DNA of 33,186 nt. Source: Staphylococcus ureilyticus. Lineage in GTDB: Bacteria > Bacillota > Bacilli > Staphylococcales > Staphylococcaceae. This document shows, piece after piece, positions 9,843-19,658 of this stretch. The DNA is taken from assembly GCF_002902235.1 (NCBI RefSeq), contig NZ_PPRL01000027.1:22099-55284 (forward strand), written 5' to 3'. Numbering within the stretch: position 1 is the stretch's first letter; each line of letters begins with the position of its first letter. A program made the position numbers and the translations under genes. The notes under the pieces were generated by a model. It was given only the letters and a program-made list of their open reading frames with translations. It was not told where the DNA came from and ran no database searches.

Positions 9843-10385
9843 ATGAGTACATCTATTCATGCGACAACTATTTACGCAGTACAACATAATGGACATTCGG
9901 CAATGGCTGGTGACGGACAAGTAACACTTGGCGAACAAGTTATTATGAAAAAAACCGCTAGAAAAGTTCGACGCTTATATAATGATAAAGTGTTAGCTGG
10001 ATTCGCAGGTAGTGTGGCAGATGCTTTTACACTATTTGAAAAGTTCGAGACAAAATTACAACAGTTTAGCGGTAATTTAGAAAGAGCCGCTGTTGAGTTA
10101 GCGCAAGAATGGAGAGGCGATAAACAGTTAAGACAGCTAGAAGCGATGCTTATTGTGATGGATAAAGATTCAATACTAGTCGTAAGTGGTACTGGAGAAG
10201 TGATTGCGCCAGATGATGATTTAATTGCAATTGGATCCGGTGGCAATTATGCCTTAAGTGCAGGTAGAGCATTAAAACGTCATGCTACTGATCTAAGTGC
10301 GCGTGAGATGGCATATGAAAGTTTAAAGGTTGCCTCTGATATTTGCGTGTTTACGAATGACCAAATCGTTGTGGAAGAACTTTAA
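9843..10385 (+). CDS. hslV: ATP-dependent protease subunit HslV (ClpQ)
   Basis: This 180-residue peptidase subunit of the HslVU protease is a proteasome-beta-like N-terminal nucleophile hydrolase. The sequence begins [13 protein letters not shown]. By family homology the processed N-terminal nucleophile is T8 (TTIYAV). Conserved segments [32 protein letters not shown] and [15 protein letters not shown] are all present. In B. subtilis the enzyme (CodW/ClpQ) uses a serine; here the conserved Ala-Thr-Thr is retained as in S. aureus. It lies in the operon xerC-hslV-hslU-codY, 3 bases after xerC, with a 112-base gap before hslU. Confidence 0.97.
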   Translation: MSTSIHATTIYAVQHNGHSAMAGDGQVTLGEQVIMKKTARKVRRLYNDKVLAGFAGSVADAFTLFEKFETKLQQFSGNLERAAVELAQEWRGDKQLRQLEAMLIVMDKDSILVVSGTGEVIAPDDDLIAIGSGGNYALSAGRALKRHATDLSAREMAYESLKVASDICVFTNDQIVVEEL

Positions 10386-10497
10386 AAAACTTATATTTTA
10401 AAATATGTTGTAATAACAAAAAGTAAAAATTTATGAAATAAATGTATAATAAATAATGGATTTTTGAAGAAAATAAAGTAACGGAGGTATTTCTCAT
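10386..10497 (+). other. hslV-hslU intergenic gap
   Basis: This is 112 AT-rich bases inside an otherwise tight operon. TATAAT at 10445-10450 may be the -10 of an internal promoter for hslU-codY, but the matching -35 region (agtaaa at 10422) is poor. acggaggt at 10480-10487 is the hslU ribosome-binding site. Confidence 0.35.
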
Positions 10498-11910
10498 ATG
10501 GAGTCGAATGGTATTAAATTAACGCCAAAAGATATCGTTTCAAAACTTAACGAATATATAGTTGGTCAAGATGACGCTAAACGCAAGGTAGCAGTAGCAT
10601 TAAGAAATAGATATAGACGAAGCCTACTTTCTGATGAAGAGAAACAAGAAATTGCACCTAAAAATATTTTAATGATTGGACCAACTGGTGTAGGGAAAAC
10701 TGAAATTGCGAGACGTATGGCTAAAGTGGTTGGTGCGCCTTTTATTAAAGTAGAAGCTACGAAATTCACAGAAGTAGGTTACGTTGGGCGTGACGTTGAA
10801 AGTATGGTTAGAGACTTAGTTGATATTGCTGTTAGATTGGTAAAAGAGCAAAAGAAAGCGTTAGTTGAAGATGAAGCGCGAAGTAAAGCAAACGAAAAAT
10901 TAGTTAAACTTTTAGTTCCAAGCATGAAGAAGAAAGCGAATAGCACTAACAGTAACAACCCTTTAGAATCTCTTTTTGGCGGAGCAATACCTAATTTTGG
11001 TCAAAATAATGAGGACGATGATGAAGAAACGCCAACTGAAGAAATCAAAACAAAGCGTTCTGAAATCAAACAACAATTATTAAATGGTTCACTTGAAGAA
11101 GAAAAAGTGAGATTAAAAGTCGAACAGGACCCAGGTGCTTTAGGTATGTTAGGTACAAATCAAAACCAACAAATGCAAGATATGATGAACCAACTAATGC
11201 CTAAGAAAAAAGTGGAAAGAGAAGTCCCTGTCAAAACTGCTCGAAATATTTTGACTGATGAATATGCGGATGAACTGATTGACCAAGAAACTGCCAATCA
11301 AGAGGCTATTGAGCTAGCCGAACAAATGGGAATTATTTTTATTGACGAAATAGATAAAGTGGCTACTAACAATCAAAATTCAGGTCAAGATGTTTCACGA
11401 CAAGGTGTACAAAGAGATATTTTACCTATACTTGAAGGTAGCATGGTTCAAACTAAATATGGTACTGTTAATACTGAACATATGCTATTCATTGGTGCTG
11501 GTGCATTCCATGTTTCAAAACCAAGTGATTTAATACCTGAATTACAAGGTCGTTTCCCAATTCGTGTTGAATTAGAAAGCCTTTCTGTGGAAGACTTTGT
11601 AAGCATTTTAACTGAACCCAAATTATCATTGATTAAACAGTATGAAGCGCTACTCCAAACGGAACAAGTAACGGTGAATTTCACCGAAGAAGCGATTAAA
11701 CGTTTGGCAGAGATTGCCTTTCAAGTTAACCAAGATACAGATAATATTGGTGCGCGTAGATTGCATACAATACTTGAAAAAATGTTAGAAGATTTATCGT
11801 TCGAAGCACCGAACATGCCACATGCCGTTGTAGATATCACACCTCAATATGTTGATGATAAGTTGAAATCAATTTCAACAAATAAAGATTTAAGTGCATT
11901 TATTTTATAA
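10498..11910 (+). CDS. hslU: HslU ATPase (ClpY), unfoldase of HslVU
   Basis: This 470-residue AAA+ ATPase unfolds proteins and threads them into HslV. Walker A GPTGVGKT is at residues 61-68 and Walker B IIFIDEID has its acidic pair at about 283-284. The variable I-domain between them (about residues 110-240) is low-complexity and acidic ([13 protein letters not shown]). The sensor and C-terminal regions [11 protein letters not shown] and [23 protein letters not shown] are conserved. The protein ends in the usual FIL-type tail (LSAFIL) that docks into HslV. codY starts 23 bases after the stop. Confidence 0.97.
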   Translation: MESNGIKLTPKDIVSKLNEYIVGQDDAKRKVAVALRNRYRRSLLSDEEKQEIAPKNILMIGPTGVGKTEIARRMAKVVGAPFIKVEATKFTEVGYVGRDVESMVRDLVDIAVRLVKEQKKALVEDEARSKANEKLVKLLVPSMKKKANSTNSNNPLESLFGGAIPNFGQNNEDDDEETPTEEIKTKRSEIKQQLLNGSLEEEKVRLKVEQDPGALGMLGTNQNQQMQDMMNQLMPKKKVEREVPVKTARNILTDEYADELIDQETANQEAIELAEQMGIIFIDEIDKVATNNQNSGQDVSRQGVQRDILPILEGSMVQTKYGTVNTEHMLFIGAGAFHVSKPSDLIPELQGRFPIRVELESLSVEDFVSILTEPKLSLIKQYEALLQTEQVTVNFTEEAIKRLAEIAFQVNQDTDNIGARRLHTILEKMLEDLSFEAPNMPHAVVDITPQYVDDKLKSISTNKDLSAFIL

Positions 11911-11933
11911 TATAAACAAAAAGGAGAAGTAAT

Positions 11934-12707
11934 ATGAGCTTATTATCAAAAACAAGAGAATTAAATACACTTTTGCAAAAGCACAAAGGAATCGCTGTAG
12001 ACTTTAAAGACGTCGCACAAACGATAAGTAGTGTAACAGTGACAAATGTTTTCATTGTGTCAAGAAAAGGTAAAATTTTAGGATCAAGTTTAAATGAATT
12101 GTTAAAAAATGAACGTATTATTCAAATGCTAGAAAATAGACACATACCTGTGGAATATACAGATAAATTAATGGATGTAAAAGAAACAGAATCCAATATT
12201 GGAATTGAAAGTGATCTTTCAGTTTTCCCACCTGAAAACGAAGATGTATTTAAAGATAGTAAGTCAACTATCTTTCCAATATTAGGTGGTGGAGAAAGAC
12301 TAGGTACGTTAGTGCTAGGACGTGTACAAGACGACTTTTCTGAAAATGATCTTGTTTTAGGTGAGTATGCGGCTACAGTCATAGGTATGGAAATTCTGCG
12401 TGAAAAACATAATGAAGTTGAACAAGAAGCTAGAGATAAAGCTGCGATTAATATGGCAATCAATTCATTATCATACTCAGAAAGTGAAGCGATTGAACAT
12501 ATTTTTGAAGAATTAGGTGGTAAAGAAGGCTTGTTGATTGCTTCTAAAGTAGCTGACAGGGTTGGAATTACACGTTCTGTGATTGTTAATGCATTGCGTA
12601 AGTTAGAAAGCGCAGGAGTTATTGAATCACGTTCTTTAGGTATGAAAGGTACGTTTATTAAAGTTAAAAAAGAAAAATTCTTAGATGAATTAGATAGAAT
12701 AAAATAA
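11934..12707 (+). CDS. codY: Global nutritional regulator CodY
   Basis: This 257-residue CodY represses amino-acid biosynthesis, transport and many virulence genes in low-GC Gram-positives when branched-chain amino acids and GTP are plentiful. It has an N-terminal GAF ligand domain (about residues 1-155), including R61, the position reported to contact the branched-chain ligand in B. subtilis. A long linker helix follows, then a C-terminal winged helix-turn-helix at about 203-240 ([28 protein letters not shown]). aaaaggag lies just upstream of the ATG. It is the last gene of xerC-hslVU-codY. I see no strong terminator after it, so some read-through into the rpsB leader is possible. Confidence 0.98.
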   Translation: MSLLSKTRELNTLLQKHKGIAVDFKDVAQTISSVTVTNVFIVSRKGKILGSSLNELLKNERIIQMLENRHIPVEYTDKLMDVKETESNIGIESDLSVFPPENEDVFKDSKSTIFPILGGGERLGTLVLGRVQDDFSENDLVLGEYAATVIGMEILREKHNEVEQEARDKAAINMAINSLSYSESEAIEHIFEELGGKEGLLIASKVADRVGITRSVIVNALRKLESAGVIESRSLGMKGTFIKVKKEKFLDELDRIK

Positions 12708-13075
12708 AATGTAGAATTGCTTTTAAATACAATTGCTATATACGCTTTTATATTATTTAGTATATCCATGCGTTATGCGTTTATTTAGTGAATATGTAAA
12801 AAATAAATACAATATCATTTTATAATGGAAAATGCTGACTATATAAAGTGTTACAGTGATATTTGAATTGATAAAATATGGTTTGAATCTCTGCTATTAT
12901 AAATGAGAAATTATAAGCTGAACTATTGCTTTATATGTATGAATATGATATATTTATTCACGGCTATTAAGCCAATACGCACATAGAGAGCGGAAGTATA
13001 AAGGGTGCGATAAATTGTTATCGTGTTTATATGAGCTTTTTATGGAGGTAAAAAACCAATAGGAGGATTTTATTT
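12708..13075 (+). promoter_or_regulatory. codY-rpsB intergenic region with structured rpsB leader
   Basis: This is 368 bases without a gene. The likely rpsB promoter is the extended -10 TGCTATTAT at 12892-12900; a TTGATA lies at 12868-12873 but the spacer is long (21). The leader from about 12907 contains a GGCT/AGCC hairpin (12962-12965 with 12970-12973). It also contains a CGCAC/GTGCG pairing (12978-12982 with 13005-13009) and a CGATAA/TTATCG hairpin (13008-13013 with 13018-13023). The last two share bases 13008-13009 and so cannot form fully together. An SD-like atggagg at 13042-13048 precedes the true aggagg at 13061-13066. This looks like an autoregulatory ribosomal-protein leader, by inference. 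Confidence 0.5.
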
Positions 13076-13867
13076 ATGGCAGTAATTTCAATGAAACAAT
13101 TACTAGAAGCAGGTGTTCACTTCGGTCACCAAACACGCCGTTGGAACCCAAAAATGAAAAGATACATCTTCACTGAAAGAAACGGTATCTACATTATCGA
13201 CTTACAAAAAACAGTGAAGAAAGTAGAAGAAGCTTACAACTTTATAAAACAAATTTCAGAAGATGGCGGAAAAGTTTTATTTGTTGGTACGAAAAAACAA
13301 GCACAAGAATCAGTGAAAGCTGAAGCTGAACGTGCTGGTCAATTCTACGTTAACCAAAGATGGTTAGGTGGTATTTTAACTAACTATAAAACAATTTCAA
13401 AACGTATCAAACGTATTTCTGAAATTGAAAAAATGGAAGAAGATGGCTTATTCGAAGTATTACCTAAAAAAGAAGTAGTAGAACTAAGAAAAGAATATGA
13501 CCGTTTAATTAAATTCTTAGGCGGAATTCGTGATATGAAATCTATGCCTCAAGCATTATTTGTAGTTGACCCTCGTAAAGAGCGCAACGCAATTGCTGAA
13601 GCACGTAAATTACACATCCCAATCGTTGGTATTGTGGATACTAACTGTGATCCAGATGAGATCGATTATGTTATCCCTGCAAACGATGATGCTATCCGTG
13701 CCGTTAAGTTATTAACAGGTAAAATGGCAGATGCAATCTTAGAAGGTCAACAAGGTGTATCAAATGAAGAAGTAGCGGCTGAACAAAACATTGATTTAAA
13801 TGAATCAAAAGAAGAAGCTACTGAAGCAGAAACAACTGAAGAAAACACTTCTGTTGAATCAAACTAA
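13076..13867 (+). CDS. rpsB: 30S ribosomal protein S2
   Basis: This 263-residue S2 binds the 30S subunit near S1-type mRNA contacts and is needed for subunit function. The sequence begins [35 protein letters not shown], with the conserved [20 protein letters not shown] and VDTNCDPD segments. The last 35 residues are a Glu/Thr-rich acidic tail common in staphylococci. aggagg at 13061-13066 sets the start. A terminator lies 15 bases after the stop, so tsf expression depends on partial read-through or a separate promoter. Confidence 0.98.
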   Translation: MAVISMKQLLEAGVHFGHQTRRWNPKMKRYIFTERNGIYIIDLQKTVKKVEEAYNFIKQISEDGGKVLFVGTKKQAQESVKAEAERAGQFYVNQRWLGGILTNYKTISKRIKRISEIEKMEEDGLFEVLPKKEVVELRKEYDRLIKFLGGIRDMKSMPQALFVVDPRKERNAIAEARKLHIPIVGIVDTNCDPDEIDYVIPANDDAIRAVKLLTGKMADAILEGQQGVSNEEVAAEQNIDLNESKEEATEAETTEENTSVESN

Positions 13868-13882
13868 GAATAATGTAAAATG

Positions 13883-13917
13883 GGTGATAAGATATTTAAG
13901 CTTATCACCTTTTTTTA
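13883..13917 (+). terminator. Terminator after rpsB
   Basis: GGTGATAAG at 13883-13891 pairs with CTTATCACC at 13901-13909 (9 perfect pairs, 9-base loop), followed by eight T residues. This is a strong intrinsic terminator or partial attenuator between rpsB and tsf. Confidence 0.88.
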
Positions 13918-13960
13918 AAATAAATATATTAAAATTCATTAAATAATGGAGGAATATGAA

Positions 13961-14839
13961 ATGGCAATTTCAGCTAAACTTGTAAAAGAATTACGTGAAA
14001 AAACTGGCGCTGGTATGATGGATTGTAAAAAAGCGTTGACAGAAACTGATGGTGATATTGATAAAGCTATTGATTACCTACGTGAAAAAGGTATTGCGAA
14101 AGCAGCTAAAAAAGCTGACCGTATCGCTGCAGAAGGACTAGTACATGTAGAAGAAAAAGGAAATGAAGCGGCAATCGTAGAAATTAATTCAGAAACTGAC
14201 TTCGTAGCACGTAACGAAGGTTTCCAAGAATTAGTGAAAGAAATTGCTACACAAGTGTTAGAAAGTAAAGCTGATACTGTTGAAGCTTTATTAGAATCTG
14301 AATTAGCTGACGGTAAAACTGTAGATCAACGCATGAAAGAAGCAATCTCTACAATCGGAGAAAAATTAAGTATCCGTCGTTTTGCTGTTAGAACAAAATC
14401 AGATAATGATGCATTTGGTTCATATTTACACATGGGTGGACGTATCGGTGTATTAACAGTTGTTGAAGGTACTACTGATAGCGATGCTGCTAAAGATGTA
14501 GCTATGCATATTGCTGCGATTAACCCTAAATATGTTTCATCTGAACAAGTAAGTGAAGATGAAATTGCTCATGAAAAAGAAGTATTGAAACAACAAGCTT
14601 TAAATGAAGGCAAACCAGAAAAAATTGTTGAAAAAATGGTTGAAGGTCGTTTACGTAAATATTTACAAGAAATTTGTGCAGTTGACCAAAACTTTGTTAA
14701 AGATCCTGATCAAACAGTTGAAGCTTTCTTAAAATCAAAAGGTGGAAAACTAGTTGACTTCGTACGTTATGAAGTAGGCGAAGGTATGGAAAAACGTGAA
14801 GAAAACTTTGCTGACGAAGTAAAAGGACAAATGAAATAA
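13961..14839 (+). CDS. tsf: Elongation factor Ts
   Basis: This 292-residue EF-Ts is the guanine-nucleotide exchange factor that recycles EF-Tu. The N-terminal UBA-like domain begins [20 protein letters not shown] and includes the DCKKAL and IDYLREKG segments. The core carries the conserved [10 protein letters not shown] motif near residue 80, which contacts EF-Tu. An in-frame ATG at 13946 overlaps the Shine-Dalgarno (ggagg at 13949-13953), so the ATG at 13961 is the start. It lies directly after the rpsB terminator and before pyrH and frr, the standard order. Confidence 0.98.
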   Translation: MAISAKLVKELREKTGAGMMDCKKALTETDGDIDKAIDYLREKGIAKAAKKADRIAAEGLVHVEEKGNEAAIVEINSETDFVARNEGFQELVKEIATQVLESKADTVEALLESELADGKTVDQRMKEAISTIGEKLSIRRFAVRTKSDNDAFGSYLHMGGRIGVLTVVEGTTDSDAAKDVAMHIAAINPKYVSSEQVSEDEIAHEKEVLKQQALNEGKPEKIVEKMVEGRLRKYLQEICAVDQNFVKDPDQTVEAFLKSKGGKLVDFVRYEVGEGMEKREENFADEVKGQMK

Positions 14840-14854
14840 TATTTCATAGTTTGA

Positions 14855-14936
14855 ACAAGAAAGAAGACACCTTTTTGTGCTCCGTATGAAAGACTTACTT
14901 TTATATTGGAAGTTCTACTGTGTCTTCTTTACTTGT
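14855..14936 (+). terminator. Long-loop inverted repeat between tsf and pyrH
   Basis: ACAAGAAAGAAGACAC at 14855-14870 is nearly perfectly complementary to 14920-14936 (gtgtcttctttacttgt, one extra base). The loop is about 49 bases and the T run is short. It lies 38 bases before the pyrH start and could be a weak terminator or an attenuator. Confidence 0.5.
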
Positions 14937-14973
14937 ATCAAATACATATTTTCACAATAGAGAGGATAAGACA

Positions 14974-15696
14974 ATGGCTCAAACTTCTAAATATAAACGT
15001 GTCGTTTTAAAATTAAGTGGTGAAGCACTAGCAGGTGAAGATGGATTCGGGATAAATCCCATAATTATTAAAAGTGTTGCTCAACAAGTAGCTGAGGTAG
15101 CAAAAATGGATTGTGAAATTGCAGTGATTGTTGGCGGAGGTAATATCTGGAGAGGTAAAACTGGTAGTGATCTAGGTATGGATCGTGGTACAGCAGATTA
15201 TATGGGCATGCTAGCTACTGTTATGAATGCTTTAGCACTACAAGACAGTTTGGAACAATTAGAGTGTGATACACGTGTATTAACTTCTATAGAGATGAAA
15301 CAAGTTGCAGAACCTTATATTCGTCGTCGCGCAATTAGACACTTAGAGAAAAAACGTGTTGTTATATTTGCTGCTGGCATAGGTAATCCATACTTCTCAA
15401 CTGACACAACTGCAGCTTTACGTGCTGCTGAAGTTGAAGCAGATGTTATCTTAATGGGCAAAAATAATGTTGATGGTGTCTATTCTGCAGATCCTAAAAA
15501 AGATGAAAATGCAGTTAAATATGAACATTTAACACATATTCAAATGTTACAAGAAGGCTTACAAGTCATGGACTCAACAGCATCTTCTTTCTGTATGGAT
15601 AACAACATCCCATTGAATGTATTCTCTATCACAGAAGAAGGAAATATTAAACGTGCTGTTATGGGTGAAAAAATAGGAACATTAATTACAAAATAA
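14974..15696 (+). CDS. pyrH: UMP kinase
   Basis: This 240-residue UMP kinase of the amino-acid kinase family phosphorylates UMP to UDP and is a key step in pyrimidine nucleotide supply. The ATP-binding LKLSGEAL, the glycine-rich [10 protein letters not shown] and the [16 protein letters not shown] segment are conserved, as is the [20 protein letters not shown] uridylate-binding region. A longer in-frame reading from 14920 would run through the 3' arm of the hairpin. The ATG at 14974 is preferred because gagagg lies at 14959-14964 and the protein then starts [17 protein letters not shown] like its homologues. frr follows after 16 bases, so the two are co-transcribed. Confidence 0.97.
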   Translation: MAQTSKYKRVVLKLSGEALAGEDGFGINPIIIKSVAQQVAEVAKMDCEIAVIVGGGNIWRGKTGSDLGMDRGTADYMGMLATVMNALALQDSLEQLECDTRVLTSIEMKQVAEPYIRRRAIRHLEKKRVVIFAAGIGNPYFSTDTTAALRAAEVEADVILMGKNNVDGVYSADPKKDENAVKYEHLTHIQMLQEGLQVMDSTASSFCMDNNIPLNVFSITEEGNIKRAVMGEKIGTLITK

Positions 15697-15712
15697 TTTA
15701 GAGGTGTATAAA

Positions 15713-16267
15713 ATGAGTGACATAATTAATGACACGAAAACAAAGATGAAAAAATCAATTGATAGTCTTTCAAGAGAGTTAGCTAATATTAGTGCTGGTA
15801 GAGCAAATTCAAACCTTTTAAACGGTGTTACTGTTGATTATTATGGAGCACCAACACCTATTCAACAATTAGCTAGTATCAATGTACCAGAAGCTCGTCT
15901 TTTAGTCATTTCACCATACGACAAAACATCAGTGGCTAATATTGAAAAAGCAATTAATGCAGCAAACTTAGGCGTAAACCCATCTAGTGATGGTGAGGTC
16001 ATTCGTATAAGTGTGCCTGCATTAACAGAAGAACGTCGTAAAGAGCTTGTAAAAGAAGTTAAAAAAATTGGTGAAGATTCTAAAGTTGCAGTTAGAAATG
16101 TACGCCGTGATTCGAATGACGAACTTAAAAAGCAAGAGAAAAACGGTGACATCACTGAAGATGACTTAAGAACTCAAACGAATGAAGTACAAAAAATAAC
16201 TGACGATTCTATAAATGACATTGATAAATTATTAGAAGAAAAAGAACAAGATATTATGTCAGTATAA
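15713..16267 (+). CDS. frr: Ribosome recycling factor
   Basis: This 184-residue RRF works with EF-G to split post-termination ribosomes. The family pattern is complete: the long N-terminal helix containing the [10 protein letters not shown] motif, the [22 protein letters not shown] beta domain, [15 protein letters not shown], and the C-terminal helices with [11 protein letters not shown] and [18 protein letters not shown] at 15704 lies inside the Shine-Dalgarno (gaggtg), so the ATG at 15713 is the start. A strong terminator about 90 bases downstream ends the pyrH-frr unit. Confidence 0.98.
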   Translation: MSDIINDTKTKMKKSIDSLSRELANISAGRANSNLLNGVTVDYYGAPTPIQQLASINVPEARLLVISPYDKTSVANIEKAINAANLGVNPSSDGEVIRISVPALTEERRKELVKEVKKIGEDSKVAVRNVRRDSNDELKKQEKNGDITEDDLRTQTNEVQKITDDSINDIDKLLEEKEQDIMSV

Positions 16268-16356
16268 ACATGGTAATTATGATATGTTTTTTGTGAGTAA
16301 ATACTTAACATTAAGTTGTTTGGTATTGAAAATGAAGCATATTATAAATTTATCTG

Positions 16357-16392
16357 AACTGTATCAAATCAGACTTTGGTACAGTTTTTTTA
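16357..16392 (+). terminator. Terminator after frr
   Basis: AACTGTATCAAA at 16357-16368 pairs with TTTGGTACAGTT at 16375-16386 (12 pairs, one G-U, 6-base loop), followed by a T run. This is a strong intrinsic terminator. Confidence 0.9.
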
Positions 16393-16493
16393 TTTGTTTA
16401 TTCATTGCGCTTATCTAGTATGATAAAATGATAGATAATTGCATTTAGAAGCTAATTTAATAAGCAGAGATGATAACGCTCGGAGGAAATACC

Positions 16494-17255
16494 ATGTTTA
16501 AAAAGCTAAACAAGAAAAAAAACCAGCCTAATGCATCCAACAATGAGTTGGATTTACATAATGTACCTAATCATATAGCAATTATTATGGATGGCAATGG
16601 ACGCTGGGCTAAACAAAGAAAATTGCCTAGAATCAAAGGCCATTATCAAGGTATGCAAACGATTAAAAAAATAACTAAAGAAGCTAGTGATTTAGGTATT
16701 AAATATTTAACGTTGTATGCATTTTCAACTGAAAATTGGACAAGACCTAAAAATGAAGTCAATTATATCATGAACTTGCCGGTTAACTTTTTAAAAACCT
16801 TTTTACCTGAATTAATAGAAAATAATGTTAAAGTAGAAACGATTGGTTTTTTAAATGATTTACCAACTGCAACACTTGAAGCGATTAATAAGGCAAAAGA
16901 ACAGACCAAAGCAAACACAGGATTAAAATTAATTTTTGCAATTAACTATGGTGGACGTGCTGAAATTGTCCATAGTGTAAAATCAATTTATGAAAAATTA
17001 TCTTCAGAAGGCTTATCCAGTGATCATATTACAGAGCAATTGATTAACGAACATTTAATGACCCACGATTATCCTGATCCAGACCTTTTAATTAGAACCT
17101 CAGGTGAGCAACGAATTAGTAACTTTCTTATCTGGCAAGTATCTTACAGTGAATTTATATTCAATGAAAAATTTTGGCCAGATTTTGACAAAGAAGAATT
17201 AATAAACTGTATTAAAATTTATCAATCTCGTCAAAGACGTTTTGGGGGATTATAA
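16494..17255 (+). CDS. uppS: Undecaprenyl diphosphate synthase (cis-prenyltransferase)
   Basis: This 253-residue cis-prenyltransferase makes the C55 undecaprenyl diphosphate carrier used for peptidoglycan and teichoic acids. Catalytic D33 is in HIAIIMDGNGRWAK. The YLTLYAFSTENW, NYGGRAE and DLLIRTSGEQRISNFLIWQ segments form the rest of the active site. ggagg at 16482-16486 and homology to MFKKL starts support the ATG at 16494; an upstream in-frame ATG at 16470 is disfavoured. The Lys/Asn-rich first 20 residues are variable in the genus. cdsA starts 17 bases after the stop. Confidence 0.97.
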   Translation: MFKKLNKKKNQPNASNNELDLHNVPNHIAIIMDGNGRWAKQRKLPRIKGHYQGMQTIKKITKEASDLGIKYLTLYAFSTENWTRPKNEVNYIMNLPVNFLKTFLPELIENNVKVETIGFLNDLPTATLEAINKAKEQTKANTGLKLIFAINYGGRAEIVHSVKSIYEKLSSEGLSSDHITEQLINEHLMTHDYPDPDLLIRTSGEQRISNFLIWQVSYSEFIFNEKFWPDFDKEELINCIKIYQSRQRRFGGL

Positions 17256-17272
17256 ATAGTTAGGAGAATAGT

Positions 17273-18049
17273 ATGAAAGTTAGAACTTTAACAGCAATAA
17301 TAGCACTTATTGTTTTTCTACCTGTATTGTTAAAGGGTGGCCTTGTACTAATGCTTTTTTCTTATTTATTAGCATTTATAGGTCTCAAAGAATTGTTGAA
17401 TATGAATATGATAAAGTTCCTATCCATCCCAGGAATTATAAGTGCATTAGGAATATTAATTATTATGATACCGCAAGAAGCAGGTACATGGGTAAACGAT
17501 TTACAATTAAAATCTTTAATAGCAATGAGTTTTATTTTACTCAGTTATACAGTACTTTCTAAAAATAGATTTAGTTTTATGGATGCTGCCTTTTGTTTAA
17601 TGTCTATAGCTTATGTAGGGATAGGCTTCATGTATCTATATGAAACTAGATCAGAAGGATTACATTACATACTTTTAGCTTTCTTAATTGTGTGGTCTAC
17701 AGATACTGGCGCGTATATTTTTGGTAGATTAATGGGTAAACATAAATTATGGCCTGTCATCAGTCCCAATAAAACAATTGAAGGATTTATTGGCGGCATT
17801 ATTTGTAGTTTGATAGTTCCGCTTGTAATGATGATGTTTATAGATTTTGATATTGCAATATGGTTACTACTGTTATGTACGGTTATTTTAAGTATGTTTG
17901 GTCAGTTAGGAGACTTAGTAGAGTCAGGCTTTAAACGTCATTTTGGTGTGAAGGATTCTGGACGCATTTTACCTGGTCACGGTGGTATATTAGATCGATT
18001 TGATAGTTTTATGTTTGTATTACCATTATTAAACATATTCTTAATATAA
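17273..18049 (+). CDS. cdsA: Phosphatidate cytidylyltransferase (CDP-diacylglycerol synthase)
   Basis: This 258-residue integral membrane enzyme makes CDP-diacylglycerol from CTP and phosphatidate, the branch point for phosphatidylglycerol and cardiolipin. Several hydrophobic spans run through the first 130 residues, then [30 protein letters not shown] and two more spans follow. The family signature [33 protein letters not shown] occupies roughly residues 213-245; only short parts are needed to identify it. A Shine-Dalgarno (taggag) lies just after the uppS stop. The gene follows uppS as in other Bacillales, with a 307-base gap before rseP. Confidence 0.97.
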   Translation: MKVRTLTAIIALIVFLPVLLKGGLVLMLFSYLLAFIGLKELLNMNMIKFLSIPGIISALGILIIMIPQEAGTWVNDLQLKSLIAMSFILLSYTVLSKNRFSFMDAAFCLMSIAYVGIGFMYLYETRSEGLHYILLAFLIVWSTDTGAYIFGRLMGKHKLWPVISPNKTIEGFIGGIICSLIVPLVMMMFIDFDIAIWLLLLCTVILSMFGQLGDLVESGFKRHFGVKDSGRILPGHGGILDRFDSFMFVLPLLNIFLI

Positions 18050-18098
18050 GTGATTTTAAGGTAAACGAAGTGCCAATAAAATTGTATAATTGAACAAT

Positions 18099-18165
18099 AA
18101 AAGGAGTTATGAATTTAAATGTCGATGAGAAATCATATGAAACATTTAAGTTTTTAACTCCTTTT
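18099..18165 (+). terminator. Large two-tier hairpin after cdsA
   Basis: AAAAGGAGTTA at 18099-18109 pairs perfectly with TAACTCCTTTT at 18155-18165. Inside, TTTAAATGT (18114-18122) pairs largely with ACATTTAAG (18142-18150). The long stem ends in CTTTT followed by cataagttttta. It is a probable terminator for uppS-cdsA and may also work on the opposite strand. Confidence 0.55.
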
Positions 18166-18258
18166 CATAAGTTTTTAAAATATGTAAGAGATTTTAAGTG
18201 TTAAGTCATGATAATTTTTTCTACTGTATAAAGTTACGTGTATCAGCTAGTATTGTTA

Positions 18259-18267
18259 TGTTATAAT
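18259..18267 (+). promoter_or_regulatory. Extended -10 promoter of rseP
   Basis: TGTTATAAT at 18259-18267 is a perfect extended -10 (TATAAT at 18262-18267). The -35 position (18239-18244, tgtatc) is poor. It lies about 90 bases before the rseP start. Confidence 0.5.
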
Positions 18268-18356
18268 TTTATAATCAAAAGCATTAAATTAGCTTATATA
18301 TTATAGCAATATAAAAATAATGGAACAATCTTACGGAAAATATGAGGTGTATCAAT

Positions 18357-19643
18357 TTGAGTTTTCTAGTGACAATTATTTCTTTTATAATCGTATTTGG
18401 TGTTCTTGTAACAGTTCATGAATACGGTCATATGTTTTTTGCAAAAAGAGCTGGCATTATGTGTCCAGAATTTGCAATTGGAATGGGGCCGAAAATTTTT
18501 AGTTTCAGAAAAAATGAAACTTTATATACCATTCGTTTATTGCCTGTTGGAGGATATGTAAGAATGGCAGGTGACGGGTTGGAGGAACCACCCGTTCAAC
18601 CAGGTATGCATGTAAAGATAAAATTAAATGATAAAGATGAAATCACACATATCATTTTAGATGATCAACATAAGTTCCAACAAATTGAAGCAATGGAAGT
18701 TAAGCAATGTGATTTTAAAGAAGATTTATACATTGAAGGTGTAACTGCATATGATCAGCAAAGACATCATTATCAAATTGCTGACAAAGCCTATTTTGTT
18801 GAGAATGGTAGTTTAATTCAAATAGCTCCCAAAAACCGACAATTCACACACAAAAAGCCTTATCAAAAATTCTTAACACTGTTTGCTGGCCCATTATTTA
18901 ACTTTTTACTTACATTAGTATTATTTATTGGCTTAGCTTATTATCAAGGTACACCAACAAATACAGTTGATAAAGTGGCGCAAGATAGCCCAGCAGCACA
19001 CGCAGGCTTAAAAACAGGTGATACTATCATGAAAATTGCTGACAAATCTATCAATAGTAAATCTGATATAGATCAAGCAATATCACAGGTTAAAGACAAA
19101 AAGACACAAATTAAAGTAGAACGAGATGGTAAAACAGAAACCTTGCAAGTAAAACCAAAAAAATATGAACAAAAAGTAACTAAAACACATTCAGAAACTA
19201 AATATTTGTTAGGTTATACTGCTTCTACTGAACATACGGTATTTAAACCGATTACTGAAGGCGTAAAGCAAACAATTGTAGCTGGAAAACTGATATTTAC
19301 CGCGATTTTAAGCATGATTGCGAGCATTTTCACCGGTCAATTTTCATTTGATATGTTAAATGGTCCAGTCGGTATCTATCATACAGTTGACTCTGTTGTT
19401 AAAACAGGTATTATTAATTTGATTTCTTGGACAGCTTTACTAAGCGTCAATTTAGGTTTAATGAATTTATTACCAGTCCCAGCACTTGATGGCGGACGAA
19501 TCTTATTTGTAATATATGAAGCGATTTTCAGAAAACCATTAAACAAAAAAGCAGAAACGACAATTATTGCAATTGGTGCAGTATTTGTATTAATTGTAAT
19601 GGTCTTAGTGACGTGGAATGACATTCAACGTTATTTCTTATAA
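18357..19643 (+). CDS. rseP: Site-2 intramembrane zinc metalloprotease RseP
   Basis: This 428-residue S2P-family protease cleaves membrane proteins within the bilayer, for example anti-sigma factors and signal-peptide remnants. The HEYGH zinc site lies in the first membrane span at about residues 21-25. A PDZ domain covers about 200-280 ([20 protein letters not shown]). The third zinc ligand motif [13 protein letters not shown] is near residue 380, with a last span at the C-terminus. The upstream in-frame ATG at 18342 overlaps the Shine-Dalgarno (gaggtg at 18345-18350), so I chose the TTG at 18357, which gives an N-terminus [12 protein letters not shown] like homologues. proS follows 15 bases after the stop. 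Confidence 0.95.
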   Translation: MSFLVTIISFIIVFGVLVTVHEYGHMFFAKRAGIMCPEFAIGMGPKIFSFRKNETLYTIRLLPVGGYVRMAGDGLEEPPVQPGMHVKIKLNDKDEITHIILDDQHKFQQIEAMEVKQCDFKEDLYIEGVTAYDQQRHHYQIADKAYFVENGSLIQIAPKNRQFTHKKPYQKFLTLFAGPLFNFLLTLVLFIGLAYYQGTPTNTVDKVAQDSPAAHAGLKTGDTIMKIADKSINSKSDIDQAISQVKDKKTQIKVERDGKTETLQVKPKKYEQKVTKTHSETKYLLGYTASTEHTVFKPITEGVKQTIVAGKLIFTAILSMIASIFTGQFSFDMLNGPVGIYHTVDSVVKTGIINLISWTALLSVNLGLMNLLPVPALDGGRILFVIYEAIFRKPLNKKAETTIIAIGAVFVLIVMVLVTWNDIQRYFL

Positions 19644-19658
19644 AAGGAGAGCATGTAA

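Larger units (their letters stand above)
18050..18356 (+). other. cdsA-rseP intergenic region
   Basis: This 307-base region has two parts. The first holds the large hairpin at 18099-18165, described separately. The second holds the likely rseP promoter. I see no further gene; two tiny open frames within the hairpin are not convincing. Confidence 0.5.

Noticed and set aside
12122-12769. A 215-codon open frame antisense to codY
   Set aside because: It is a shadow of the codY reading frame, has a Ser-rich composition typical of antisense of AT-rich coding DNA, and has no ribosome-binding site.
13042-13062. A six-codon open frame (MEVKNQ) just before the rpsB ribosome-binding site
   Set aside because: It has no ribosome-binding site of its own; the ATG arises from the SD-like atggagg, so a leader peptide is not supported.
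18109-18204. A 31-codon open frame starting ATG right after aaggag in the cdsA-rseP gap, and a 12-codon frame at 18119
   Set aside because: The Shine-Dalgarno to ATG distance is only two bases for the first, and both lie within the two arms of a long hairpin that explains the sequence better as a terminator.
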